NCBI RefSeq assembly: GCF_000203815.1
Contig: NW_004457708.1
Coordinates: 1,240,001-1,304,000 of the forward strand
Source of the DNA: Cavenderia fasciculata
Lineage: Eukaryota; Evosea; Eumycetozoa; Acytosteliales; Cavenderiaceae
Reading direction: 5' to 3'
Length of the DNA stretch: 64,000 nt
Part shown: in pieces, positions 1 to 11,252 of the stretch
How the letters are laid out: every line of letters starts with the position of its first letter
Numbering within the stretch: position 1 is the stretch's first letter
Position numbers and translations under genes: made by a program
Notes under the pieces: generated by a model
The model's input: only the letters and a program-made list of their open reading frames with translations
What the model was told of the DNA's origin: nothing
The model's database searches: none

Positions 1-228
1 TTATTACATAATAATTATGATCTTTTTTCATCGTTTCGGATGTCATTATTTTGTTTTACACGAATTTGTAGATGCAACATTTTTGAATACAATATTTGTT
101 CATCAAAAACAAGGTTTATTCAAAAGGTTGATGTTTATTTAAAGAATTAAAATAATTTAAAAAAATAATAAATTAAAAAAAATTGATTGTTGTACATTGG
201 TTGAGAGGTTAAAGTAGATTACCTAGGC

Positions 229-1706
229 CTAGGGGTCCCCATCCACCCAAATTTGAGTAGAGTCAACACCATTAAACCCAAGACCCTTGAGGTATTCCAG
301 AACTGGTGGAATACACTTTACACCCTTTGGGGAGTAATGACCAGAATTATCAGCCAAGCCGAACATAATGCTCTCGAGGTTTGAATTCTCTTTCATTTTG
401 AATTTCCCGGCACAAATGACTGGTTCACCTTTTCCGAGCTGGGAGTGGGCAATGTATGTCTTGTTTCCACCTTTTTCATCATTTTGTAGAACATAGATGA
501 TGGCTTGTTTGGGTGTGTATACCCAATAGTATGAGAAACCTATTGGAGTACTATTGAGGATCTCACTTATGTTTTCCTTAAGTCTTACTCCAACCAGATT
601 TCCATTCTCGACTCCTTTTATTAAACCCACACCATCTATAGCTTCGGGGTTAAAAGATCTTTTATGAACCCTGTCACAAAACCATTGGAAAATACCAACA
701 GAGTATGTTTTAGTGTTCAAATCTAAAGGTATTACAACACCTTGTGATTTGGGGTCGATGAAGTTGAGTTTCCATTGTTGGTCAGGATTAAAAAAGTCCA
801 CACGATTAGCTTGAACAGCACCAAACTTTGTTGATGATGAAGGGGGTGCCTCTAAAGCATTATCAAATGTGTCAATGAAAAAATAAGTGTCTTCTCGCCC
901 TGTCCAAGTGTTACGCTTCACAGTCCACACATTTCCAGCACCCTCAACTCTATTGACCATTCTAACCGAATTTGAACCAGATTTTGTTGAAAGAATTTGA
1001 TTGGAATCTCTTCCATAAATAAAAAAGTTTGTTTCACCTTTCAGATGAGCTGGCTCCAGTCTAAATAATTCTGTTGGGTAACTATAAAAAAATCAATTAA
1101 TATTAATATTCAATTTAAAAAAAATTATAAAAGAAAATACTCTTACCTCATTTGGACATAGGTTTGAAGTGTTCCATCTTTTGATGCTAGAAGGTAGACG
1201 TTTTGATACATGACATTGGAGATTTGGAACCAGTTTTTATGTTCATCCATATACTGAATGAATTCCCATTGTTGATATAAATTATTATCATCTGTGTTCA
1301 AATGTCTAACCGAAGCATTGTAGCCGTTGCAATCTAGAACCATTTTGGTGGAGATTCCAGTATTTCGAGCTACTTGTACCATCCAATATCTTCCAGTGTT
1401 TTCGGGAACAGGCTCGAGGGTCCATTGTTGATAAAGATTGTCTGGTCTATATTCTTTTCTAGCTCTTGAACCTCCCGTATCAGCATCTAACCACCCTCCG
1501 TTGGCCCTTCGGTTCAAAATATTATAGGTATTCTCTTTGTTAGGGACTGGGAGAAATCTCCAATGTCGATTGTATTTTCCATCGGCTCTGCTTTTTCGGT
1601 CACAAAGTTGATCTTTCAATGCTCCACAATTCAAAACCATCCCAGTTGCGACCTGATAGATGTAATAGTAGGTATTATCGAATACATGAGAGTTATGATC
1701 ATCCAT
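229..1706 (-). CDS. Ricin-B-like lectin with a C-terminal SGHY-motif region
   Basis: Two exons (1706..1147 and 1081..229, GT-AG intron) give 470 aa. The N-terminal ~180 residues have the repeated Q/H-x-W core of ricin-B beta-trefoils (NRHWRF, YQQWTL, YQQWEF) next to 'GMVLNC' and 'MVLDCNG' strands, so carbohydrate binding is likely. A further QQW occurs in the second exon. The C-terminal ~80 residues hold 'FGLADNSGHYSPKG', like the SGHY block of plant IQM proteins and of some amoeba calmodulin-binding proteins. No signal peptide is seen, so a cytosolic or membrane-associated role is possible. It is transcribed divergently from the membrane-protein gene that starts 452 bp away. Resemblance to the Ca-induced Cup lectins of D. 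discoideum is only general. The fold assignment is good; the function is inferred. Confidence 0.8.
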
Positions 1707-2158
1707 TATTATTTTTTTATCAATATTATATACAATTCTATTTCGTTTTTGATGAACTCAGGAAATACATACAAATCTCTCTATATTTATACTATTTTCA
1801 ATCAAACGTAAATGAATAAAAATAGCACTTGACAAAAATAGAAAACAACTTCAAGTGTGAACAACTATTGAGATCTATAGGGCGACCTCTCCCTCCTCCA
1901 TTATAGATTTTATTTATATGATAATCAAGGTTTAGAGATCTCGTGAGCCTGCATCACCCTCCAAAGAAAAAAAGATTAGAAACCGTTTCTAATTTTGTCA
2001 AAGAATTACTACTATTTAACCCTAAATGGTGGTATGTTTAATAGTTTGAAACTTTGCAGCCTGCCATTATTAATTTTATTATTTTCATCAACTCTTTTTG
2101 TACCCTAATTATTTTGCAACCTTCAACTTTGAAAACAACTTTGTTTTAGCTCACAGTC
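1707..2158. other. Intergenic, shared upstream region of two divergent genes
   Basis: A 452 bp gap between divergent starts. It must carry the promoters of both the lectin gene and the duplicated membrane-protein gene. It contains a less AT-rich stretch around 1870-1960 (pyrimidine-rich 'cctctccctcctcc', two GAGATCT words). No RNA gene or ORF is convincing. Confidence 0.5.
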
Positions 2159-3403
2159 ATGAAAAGATTAAATTTAATAGTATTTGTTGTATTTGTATTT
2201 CTTTGGATAGGGTACTATATAGAGCTTAAAGAGTCAATCGAGTTGTTTTATGACCTAGTACCTCCAAGTAAACTACTCTACTTTATCAAACACCCAAACA
2301 CGATCACAACAGAGGTTAGCCCGAATGCACTTGCATCAGATATATACAACCTTTTATCTATCTGGCTAATTCAAGTACTAACAATAATATCGTCAATTTA
2401 TTGTCTCATTTCCTACAGATTCCTCTTTGTTCGTTCGGGCCATGGTCAGTCAGCCGAGTGGTGGGAACATGCTCCATTACTTTCAAGCAGCAATATTGAC
2501 GTCAATATCACCTACATTCGAAGAAGAGTTAGATTTGCCTACTCTTTACTCCCTCTATGCCAGGTATTAACGTTCATTTGGTCACTTAGGATGGCCGATT
2601 CGTTGTGTACCTATTTGTCAATAGGATGCTCTACAATGTTGAAAAACTATTGCTACCAATTGTTAAATAGTTTGGGCTCTAGCTACTATCCAATCAGTTT
2701 GTTTATCTTGAATGAAGTGACCCTATATATCAATAGAAATAGTAGTAGTAGTACACCCAACAATAACAACAACAACAACCAACTTGAATTCAAATATCCA
2801 TGCCAAAGATTATTCAATCTATTATTTTTGGTTGGATTTGTTTATCTTTGGATTGCATACTATCAAGAACATATAGAGAAAATATATATGTTTTTTACAG
2901 GACAGCTACCTCCAAGTAAACTACTCTACTTTATCCAGCACCCCGAAACGATCGCAAAAGAGTTTGGTCGAGATACACCTGTATCCCTTATTTACTACAT
3001 CACTGCAAACTGGCTGATTCAAGTACTAGCAACCATATCATCAATCTATTGTCTCGCTTCCTATAGATTTGCAAGACTTTGTTACAAGTCAGACGAGTGG
3101 TGGGAATGTGCTCCAATACTTTCAAACAACATCAACATCACCTACAATAGAAAAAGAGTTAGACTTGCCTACTCTTTATTCCTCCTATGCCAGGTACTAG
3201 CATTCTTTTGTTCCCGTGAGACAATCACGAGCTGCCAACGTCGTCAACCACCATCTCCAGACCTCCTCACCTATTATTGTGGACATATGCTCAGTGGACT
3301 AGGAAGCATCTATCCAATCTTTTTGATTATCCTAAATGAACTGTCTTTATATATAAACTATAGTTCAACAACGTCCAACAATAATAAATCTAAAATAAAA
3401 TGA
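2159..3403 (+). CDS. Multi-pass membrane protein made of two tandem copies
   Basis: A single exon of 414 aa. Residues ~3-195 and ~220-405 are two copies of one unit. Each has a hydrophobic N-terminal helix (FVFLWIGYY / FVYLWIAYY), a PPSKLLYFI(K/Q)HP block, an 'NWLIQVL..ISSIYCL.SYRF'-like helix, an EWWE(H/C)AP(L/I)LS block, an NITY.R(K/R)RVR.AYSL....CQVL.F helix and a final hydrophobic helix ending LYIN. The copies are joined by an S/N-rich linker (around 2735-2785). About four membrane segments per unit would give about eight in all. I do not recognise a characterised family. There is no obvious signal peptide beyond the first helix. The duplication is clear at protein level but diverged at DNA level, so it is not recent. 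Confidence 0.75.
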   Translation: MKRLNLIVFVVFVFLWIGYYIELKESIELFYDLVPPSKLLYFIKHPNTITTEVSPNALASDIYNLLSIWLIQVLTIISSIYCLISYRFLFVRSGHGQSAEWWEHAPLLSSSNIDVNITYIRRRVRFAYSLLPLCQVLTFIWSLRMADSLCTYLSIGCSTMLKNYCYQLLNSLGSSYYPISLFILNEVTLYINRNSSSSTPNNNNNNNQLEFKYPCQRLFNLLFLVGFVYLWIAYYQEHIEKIYMFFTGQLPPSKLLYFIQHPETIAKEFGRDTPVSLIYYITANWLIQVLATISSIYCLASYRFARLCYKSDEWWECAPILSNNINITYNRKRVRLAYSLFLLCQVLAFFCSRETITSCQRRQPPSPDLLTYYCGHMLSGLGSIYPIFLIILNELSLYINYSSTTSNNNKSKIK

Positions 3404-3457
3404 TGATATTATTCTAGCTAATTTATTATAGACCATAATATTTATTGATTAGATCAA

Positions 3458-4576
3458 TCAATTCAAAATAATCATCACTTCTTTGATCTTATACAGTATT
3501 TTTGACATGCGACCCAGTTTGATCGATTCCAGTGATACTATTTTGTTTGATAATATGTAATTGTAAATATCTGGATGGTTACTGGATTCCCATAGAGCTT
3601 TATCAGTGCAACCCTCACTACGATTCAAATGTAGAAACTATAAAATGTAAAATAATAATATTTGGTCAAAATTAAATGTAATAATTTAAATCATTTATCT
3701 CTATCTCTATCTCTCTCTCTCTTTTTCTATTTAATATACCTTTATCACTTCCAAGTTTTTGGCACAATCAATAGCATCAGTAGTACACCCTTCTGTGCGA
3801 TTAAAATGTAGAAACTATAAAATAGTGAGAGAGAGAGAGAGAGGAATAAGTTATAAATATGAATATAAACATCTGGGAAGGAATATGAAAAAACATTGAA
3901 TACATACCTTAACAATATCAATATACCCATACTTGGCCGCTTCATCCATAGCCAAAGTACTACATCCTTCTGATCTATTTTCATGAAGAAACTAATAAAA
4001 TAGATTTAGTTGAAATAAATATTAACATGTTCTCTAAAATTACTTACTTTTACAATATCCAATTTATTGTAACTAGCAGCTTCATCCAATAGATCACTAG
4101 TCCATAAAAGAGTAGATGATGGGTATCGTTGATGGAAATATTGAACGATATCTAATCGATTATTTTTAATTGCACATTTCAAACCACCAATTGTACATTC
4201 TTTATCGAGGAGCTTTATCCAAACTACGATTATTCAACATGGCACTGTTAACTGCTTGTGCTACGGATGAACTTCTTATATTGGTGGCATTGTCTAGTAG
4301 AAACTATGTCATGATGTGAACAATATTGACTATAATAACATACCATCTTCTCTTTGCCAATACACTATCTTTGTTGGGTAGATAATGTTTGATAAAGTTC
4401 CATGGCATTGCAAACTTTGATATCATACCAAGATGAGGTGAATTGATGATATCTTTACCAACATGTGATGTACTTCCGTTATCTTCTTCATCATACTCGT
4501 TTAATTCGTTTACATGACTAAATATATTTTGTCTAATGTATATTGAATGAATTAAACTTTTAAATAGAGTTGTCAT
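3458..4576 (-). pseudogene. Decayed dictyostelid ankyrin-type (NRSEGC repeat) gene
   Basis: The 5' part (from 4576) encodes 'MTTLFKSLIHSIYIRQ' and 'FAMPWNFIKHYLPNK', matching the N-terminus of the intact paralogue at 57747-59900. After 'KRRW' the paralogue continues for ~75 residues of leader that are missing here. The next block (about 4303-4048) has its first part (FLLDNATNIRSSSV...) in a different frame from its second (LLDKECTIGGLKCAIKNNRL), near 4214. Three clean single-repeat exons follow (3991..3908, 3814..3740, 3637..3458), each opening FLHxNR(S/T)EGC and flanked by good GT-AG sites. So the 3' part still looks like a gene, while the 5' part looks broken. A strongly different splicing pattern or a sequence error remains possible. 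Confidence 0.6.
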
Positions 4577-4659
4577 TGTACAGAGGAAGAGGAACAATAG
4601 AAAGAAGAAGATTATCATTTGAAGAATTATTCTCTACTATCATCTTGTTATCACCATAT

Positions 4660-4709
<50 letters not shown>

Positions 4710-4967
4710 GAAATAATGATGATTCACATAAAGATGATCTCTCTTTCTCTTTTTTAATATATCTTGTTGATTATCCTCTTCTTCATCTTCTTCTTTAACA
4801 TCATCATGTTGTCGTTGTACTAGTTGTTTAAATAGTTGTTCTTGAGTGAAACCAAAGTATCGAGCAACCGATGGTATACAATGATTGATACCATGTAATC
4901 TAAATGCATCGGTTGACCTTGATTCAAATGTTCTGCATACTTTACACTTTATTGTTAAATCCATCAT
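4560..4967 (-). CDS. Hypothetical protein with Cys/His cluster and Asn tract
   Basis: An open frame of 135 aa from ATG 4967. The N-terminus has 'CKVCRTFESRST' and 'RLHGINHC', possibly a small zinc-binding cluster. An acidic DVKEEDEEEDN stretch, a basic KKRKRD (NLS-like) and an Asn tract encoded by an ATT-type repeat (4662-4709 on the plus strand) follow. Its 3' end overlaps the first codons of the decayed ankyrin-type gene by 17 bp on the same strand, which is odd for two intact genes. It may be a real small gene or the 5' exon of something now broken. I do not recognise a family. Confidence 0.35.
4662..4709. repeat. ATT trinucleotide microsatellite
   Basis: A perfect (ATT)16 tract. On the minus strand it reads as the Asn run of the small hypothetical ORF. 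Confidence 0.95.
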
Positions 4968-5425
4968 AAGTATAATATTCACCAGTACAAGTCGGACCTA
5001 AACTATTACGCCCCAAACTAACTATTTATGGTTGATAAATTTTTGGGTTTAAACCATTGAGAGCCATCGTGTCTAGAAATGATTCTTCATAAGCGTTACG
5101 TCATCATGGATATTTTAATACTTTGAAGAGATCTGATTGACTTAATAAAGTGACTCTGAATCTTGACATCCCGCGGAAATGCTGCGAAAAAGATCGGTAT
5201 CATGTTTAAATATCCAAAAAATCAGAGGATTTGTCACAAAAACGTCATAAAATTCCTTGGAGATCAACGAAATGATTGGGATTTTTCTCTCTACACAGAT
5301 CACTTTTTTTTTAAAAAATTATTATATATATGATTATTTCTTATTATTTAAAACCTTGGATCATCTTTTAATTTCAAATCATTTGAAAAGATAGAACCCC
5401 CCATATAAATAAAAAAAATAAATAA
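4968..5425. other. Intergenic, no gene seen
   Basis: 458 bp between a minus-strand ORF and the plus-strand secreted-protein gene. The part at 4990-5280 is notably less AT-rich than the T/A-rich promoter-like part at 5300-5420. I see no ORF, tRNA or repeat of note. Confidence 0.5.
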
Positions 5426-6676
5426 ATGAAACTAATAATCTTAGCAAATCTACTAGTAGTATTGGTGTTCCTTGTTGGTACCATTGTAAGTATAAAAATT
5501 CCTAAAAAACAGAACAATCATATAAGAATCTTACCCAATAACCATTTTTATTTCCCCAAATATTAAATTTCAATTTTAGAATGGTCAATCATCATCATTA
5601 CCAGTAATGATATTCGATCAACAACCAGACCTTAGCATTCAATATTTAGAAATTGATTTATATTCCGGTATTGTTTTCAAAAAAGTATCAGTTCCCAACC
5701 CTGATGGTTCTAAACTCTTAAAGTGGGTTCGTGCAGTTTATCCATATGTTGCATTCTTTACTAGTAATAATAATGGAACCCTTTTCCAAATCCATTCATT
5801 AAATATTAATGTATGTCAATATAAAAAAATGAAAATATTAAATAACTATTTTTTTTAATTCTAATTCAAAATTTATTTGTATTTATATTGTTAATTTAGA
5901 CCAATGTATTAGAAAACACCTATAATTCAACTACCAGCTTTTTGTATCCACCAATTCTGTCTGATCAACCATTTGGATATTTTTGGGGGCAAACAATGAC
6001 TGCCTATTTCCCAGGTTTGGCTGGAAATGGATTTGAAACTACCTCTTTACTTCCATACAGTTTCAATACTCAATATCCATCAAAGTATGAAATCAAAAGA
6101 TAAAAGAATAATGAGCATTCAAAAACTAACTTTCTTTCTTTTTTTTTTTTTGATGTATTTTTTAGTTCGCCAATTATGTTGGGACCAGCACAATTAAATG
6201 ATACCGCTCAATTTAATTCTATTCCAATCTCTGCTTTTGATGGAGTTGATTACTTTTATGTCCTCTTTTCAATTGGTGATCTTACTGGTATTAGTACCTA
6301 CTCTCTTCAAGGTAGTACATCTAAACAAGTTATCTTAAACATTCCAGGTCGTTCCATCCAAGGTACCGAACAATTGTTTATGTTGTATGGTCAACTATAC
6401 TATTGTGTCTTGGAGAATGGAGTAGGTATAACTGTATCCATTATGAACCTAGTCAATGGAGAAGTTGAAATCATCTACAAGGATCTCAACCCAGGTTACC
6501 AGAGTACATTCCAACCATTTGTACTCAACAAAATTACTGGTACCATCACTATCCTAGTTCAAACACCTGATGATAAAATCTTGGTCACCGTTCTCTCCTA
6601 TAACCAATCAACAAAACAATACACCATTGATAATGTTATTCCAACAAATTCAAGTTTTATTATTCCATCCATTTAA
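5426..6676 (+). CDS. Secreted or lumenal protein of unknown function
   Basis: Four exons (5426..5485, 5580..5810, 5900..6084, 6166..6676) join in frame to 328 aa. The first exon is almost exactly a signal peptide (MKLIILANLLVVLVFLVGTI), so the first intron separates it from the mature protein. The mature chain has no further membrane segment and is rich in beta-type strands with N-glycosylation sequons (NGTL, NSTT, NQST). Motifs such as 'LNPGYQSTFQPFVLNKITG' and 'LEIDLYSGIVFKK' recall the lD..tG pattern of beta-propeller blades, but this is only suggestive. The start is set by the only ATG before the hydrophobic exon. It converges on the AP-1 gamma gene, whose stop lies 243 bp downstream. Confidence 0.75.
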
Positions 6677-6919
6677 ACAAAAATAATAAATAAACCAACT
6701 TTTCACAAATATAGTGTTATAAAGTTCACCAAATTTATATATCTCCAAGTCATGTTTTATAACTTTTGTCCAAATTGTTTGTTTGATGTGAATAAAAAAA
6801 AATATTATTTATTTATTTATTATTTATTTTGTTAATTATTTCAAATGGATGTATATTATTATTATTATTATTATTAGAGGAGAGGATAAAACTTTAAACT
6901 TCTATTCTTTTCTCTTTTT

Positions 6920-9900
6920 TTAAAATTGAGATGGTAAAGGAGTATCAGTAATTTCACTAATAGTTTGACCATTAAGAGTGAAATCCAATTTTAATCTGAG
7001 AAGAACTGGTTTTTGACCGTGGACAGTATTCAAGATCTTTACGCTTTGAGTAACCTCACCACTGTCATTGGGTGGAACGGTAGTACCACTTGGTGGCAAG
7101 AGTTGAATCTTGAGATAGGGTGGAACGGCAGCCTTGACCGAGAGGTTAGTGACGGGTGAAGAGTTAGAGTTGGACACTTGCATGACGATGAGGGTCATTT
7201 GTGGTTGCTCGGCTTGTGGCTTACTACACTCATAATTAATGTTTAGACCATGTTTGTTATAGGCTGGACAAGAGAATGGTTGAGTTTGTGGTTGTAATGC
7301 TTGTTGTTGTGGTGATACAGTTAAATCACCCATTAAACCAAGTAATGATGATGCCGACTGTTGTGGTTGTTGCTGTCTATTATTTCCATTTGAACTACCA
7401 AATGGTGGTGATTGAGCAGTTGGAGCAGGACCAAAAATATCCTCCAACAATGACATGTTTGATGTGCCAGATTGTTGTTGTTGTTGTTGTTGTTGTGGAG
7501 CTGGTGAGTTGAGATCTTCCAAAAGTGAACCAAACTTGCTATTATTATTAGCACTGTTGTTATTATGTTGATTTGGAGTACCAACATTTCCATTACCTTG
7601 AGATGGTGATGGAGTGTTTGTACCATAAGTTGGTTTTGGTGGCATAGGAGATTCCTCTGTCTTTTCGACAGCTGGCATTCTATCCAAAACCGATGTCTTT
7701 AAATCCATAGCAAACAAACTTGAATATTCACAAGCACGTTGTTGAAGTTCCAAATTTATATGAATCTTGAATTGGTCAATCATTGATTTAATTCGTCTAA
7801 AAATAAATATAAAAAAGATTATTAATATTATTTTTCTTTTGTTTCTATTTTTTTCTATTTTGTTTTGTGTTACCCTAAAATAGATTGAGAGAATCTTGAT
7901 GAAAGTTTAATTAAAGCAGTTAAAGCGTATTGACGAGTAGTTTGATTGGTTGAAGAGTTTTTAAGAATAGCTTCAATGAGATCAACGACTTGACCTTCAT
8001 TGACATTCAAAGCCAAACCTTCCTCTTCCTTTGGCAACTGTGATTTATCAGCAACCAAAAGATCACCATACTCTCCGACGCACCAGAGAGCAACCTGAGT
8101 CAATGGTTGTTGAGTGAGATCACTTTGAACGGAAAGATATAATTTTTGAACGGCATATGATGAAAGTTCTGGAGTCGAACAAATCAATTGAACCAAATTT
8201 GATGGTACTTCATCTGGAATAAAGTTACCAGCAATTGACATTACTCTTAATATAGTATCAACTTGCCATCTTTTATTTGGTGCATATCTAAAAAATCAAA
8301 ATAAAAAATAAATATTAGAAAATAATTATATTTGTTTTGTTTCTTTTTGTTTTCTTTACTTGCCTTTCAGTAACAATACAAAGTTTAGCAACCAATTCTG
8401 GTTTAAATTGAGAATCTGAAATCAATAAAAAGTTTAATAATTCTCTAACAAGTACTCTAATATTTGATTCATTAACCAATGAATAAATTAAATCTAATGC
8501 TCTACATCTAATGGATACGTCGGGATCCTTAAAAATAAAATGAAGTTAAGGATATATTTCTTTTTTTTTTTTCTTTTCTTTTAATTTTTTATATTTACCT
8601 TGAGACAATCAACGATAGTATTTCTATGTCTTTGAACAGCTTGAATATCTGTATTGACAACCTTTGACAAGGTATTTAATGCTACATATCTAATATTGTT
8701 ATCACGATTCAAAAGGAATCTACCCAAGATGTTGATGGCCATAACCTTGAGACCACGTTCCGATTCGATCGACATGATCGTTTGTACACATTCATAGAGG
8801 ATAGCATTACCAACATTCTTTGAACCTTCAGTGTTTGTGGCAACTTGAGCCAACATATCATTCATAATATCACTTGTCTCTGGATCGTGTTCTCCAAGTA
8901 TACGTAATAATCTGAGTATCTTGACTTGTAGGAATGGATCAGTAATACCAGATACATCATGTTCTGGTAAATATCCAGAATGTACCAATGTCTTTAAAAT
9001 TCTAACCAATTGTGGTACAATCTAAAAAAAAAAATAGAAAATAGAAAATAGAAAAGAAAATAATATTAGTTAAATATGTATTATTAATTATTAATCAATT
9101 ATTATTTGGGTTTTCTTTTACCTTTTTAAATTGTTCAATTTGAGTTGGATCAATTTCACAAATTTCAATGATTAAAGTCAAAGCAGTTAGAATGACACCA
9201 TGGTTACGTTCAGACAATAGTGCTTTGATCTTTGGCATATAGTTTTCAATCAAGTCTGGCACCTTTTTAAGAATTCTAATGGCACACAATGCAGCTTTTT
9301 TTCTAATGTATGGGTTGGTGTTGGTGAGTAACTTTTCAACATCGGGTGCAATATCTCTTGCCATTGCTTGTGAACAAACATTACCCAATGCACAAAGTGA
9401 AATACCAACAACAAATTGATTTGGACTTAATAAATCACTAAAATAAATCAAACAAATTAATAAATAAACATTAATATTTATATATTACTCTTTGTATTTT
9501 CTATTTCTTTTTATCTTGTTCTATTTACTTACTTTCTCATACAATTAGTACCAAGTAAAAGTACTTCTTGCTTTTCATCCAATAATAACATTAAACCAAG
9601 ATAACCAATACGCTTATCAGAATAGGATGGTGAAACAATCAATTTAAGACATTCCATCTGACCAAATTGAGTTGGGTATCCCAACATATGAATGTAAAGT
9701 AATTTAGCTACATTTCTTTGTCTTGCTTCAACATCTTCTTCCTAATAAATTAAATAATTAAGATATTGATATTGATTGTGTGATAGGTGTGAGTATACAT
9801 GATCATCACAAAGATATATATATCTTTTAAATAATATTTGTATATATTATATACCTTGATAGCAGTACGAATAGCAGCACACTCCTTTGCAATTTGTGCA

Positions 9901-9965
9901 CGCTCTTCTGCAGCAGTCTTACAACTACGAACAGTCTTAATAAGATCTCTTAATTTCATAGACAT
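6920..9965 (-). CDS. ap1g1: AP-1 complex gamma adaptin
   Basis: Seven exons (9965..9855, 9741..9533, 9437..9122, 9021..8599, 8527..8364, 8287..7874, 7796..6920) give 837 aa, close to other gamma adaptins. The N-terminus '[19 protein letters not shown]' is diagnostic, followed by HEAT-type trunk repeats ([39 protein letters not shown]). A Q/N/P-rich hinge (encoded about 7270-7640) leads to a C-terminal ear domain ending at the stop. The protein is the large subunit of the clathrin adaptor for trans-Golgi/endosome sorting. The intron after exon 5 needs a GC donor (8363-8362, GCAAGT), because the nearby GT would break the frame between 'TER' and 'YAPNK'. Confidence 0.97.
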
Positions 9966-10299
9966 CTTTTACCTCTCTTCTTTTTCTAATCTAATCTTTA
10001 CTTTTCTTTTATCCTTTCTCTATTTTGAATATATATAGATAGATAATTTATAGAATTGAATGAAACGTTTGTTCGTTATTATGATTGGGTAGAAAGATTG
10101 ATAGATAGAACCTTCAGTGTGATTCATTAAACTAAGAGGAACCAGAGGTGAAGGGGTTATTAAAAAAAAATTAAAAAAATCGATTTTTGAACCTTCCACT
10201 GATTTCATTAAAGTTTTTGTTGATGTAAGTTCATTCATATACTGCGTGCTCTCTATCTCTAATAAGTAGATAGATACTCTTATACTTACGTACTTACTT
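9966..10299. other. Divergent promoter region of ap1g1 and the phosphatase
   Basis: 334 bp between two divergent starts. It contains two loosely matching direct copies of a ~26 bp word starting GAACCTTC (about 10111 and 10189) that end in a CATTAAA-like segment, and TATATA/TAGATA runs near the AP-1 side. No RNA gene is seen. Confidence 0.45.
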
Positions 10300-10884
10300 A
10301 TGGCACATCATATACCACCACTCAACTTTGGTATGGTTGCAGATGATCTTTATCGGTCTGGTCAACCCAATGAATTGAATTTCCCTTTCCTCGAGAAACT
10401 ACAACTTAAAAAGATCATATTTTTGGCTCCCGAAGACCCCTCTCAACAATTGTAATGAAACAAACACAAATGAACAAATGAATGATCATCATCATCATCA
10501 TCGCCATCATCATCATCTAACTTTATATAATTTGTTTATAGTGTAAATTTTTGTGATGATCAAGATATAGAATTAATTCATTTGGGTATAGATACAATGA
10601 CTAATCCATGGAATCCAATATCAGAAGATGTAGTTATATCGGCATTAAAAATCATATTAAATCCAGATAATTATCCATTGGCAATCATGTGTAATCTTGG
10701 TCGTCATCGTACTGGAACGGTGGTTGGATGTTTAAGAAAATTACAACGTTGGAATCTTACTTCAATATTGGAAGAATATCGTCGTTTTGCAGGTAGCAAA
10801 GTAAGACTTTTAAATGAACAATTTATAGAATTATTTGATACTGATTTGGTTGGTATTCCAGATGATGCTCCTAAATGGTTATAA
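10300..10884 (+). CDS. Siw14/PFA-DSP type protein tyrosine phosphatase
   Basis: Two exons (10300..10451, 10542..10884) give 164 aa. The start 'PPLNFGMVADDLYRSGQPN' and the P-loop C101-NLGRH-R107-TG (CX5R) match the small plant/fungal Siw14 (Oca) family of atypical dual-specificity phosphatases. Members studied elsewhere cleave the 5-beta phosphate of inositol pyrophosphates, so inositol pyrophosphate turnover is a reasonable inference here. The chain is the length of the catalytic domain alone, so it should be cytosolic. The intron splits a Phe codon (phase 2). The 3' end converges with the Myb gene. Confidence 0.92.
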
Positions 10885-11252
10885 ATATAATATAAATATA
10901 TAAATAAACAAAACAAACAAAAATAATTGTACATTGTAATTTAAATTTCTTTTTTATTTATTTATTTATTTATTTATTTATTATTATTCAGCTGTTGTTG
11001 TTTCGTTAGTTATTGTTGTTTGATTTTACATTGTATGGTGTGTTTTAGAATTAATTAATTATTATTATTTTAATAATTATTATTATTATTATTATTTCGG
11101 TGGTAGGTGAGGATCCTTTTATCATGATTTGTTTCGGAGGGGAGTGATTAGTTTTAAAAAAATATCAATAATATATATATATATTATTGAATTTGGTTGG
11201 GTTTGATTTGATATTCATTTTATATTTATATTGAATTGTGAATTTTTTGTTT
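10885..11252. other. Convergent 3' intergenic
   Basis: 368 bp between two converging stops, rich in TTTA and ATT repeats. The only less AT-rich part is around 11095-11150. Probable 3' UTRs of both genes; nothing else is seen. Confidence 0.5.
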
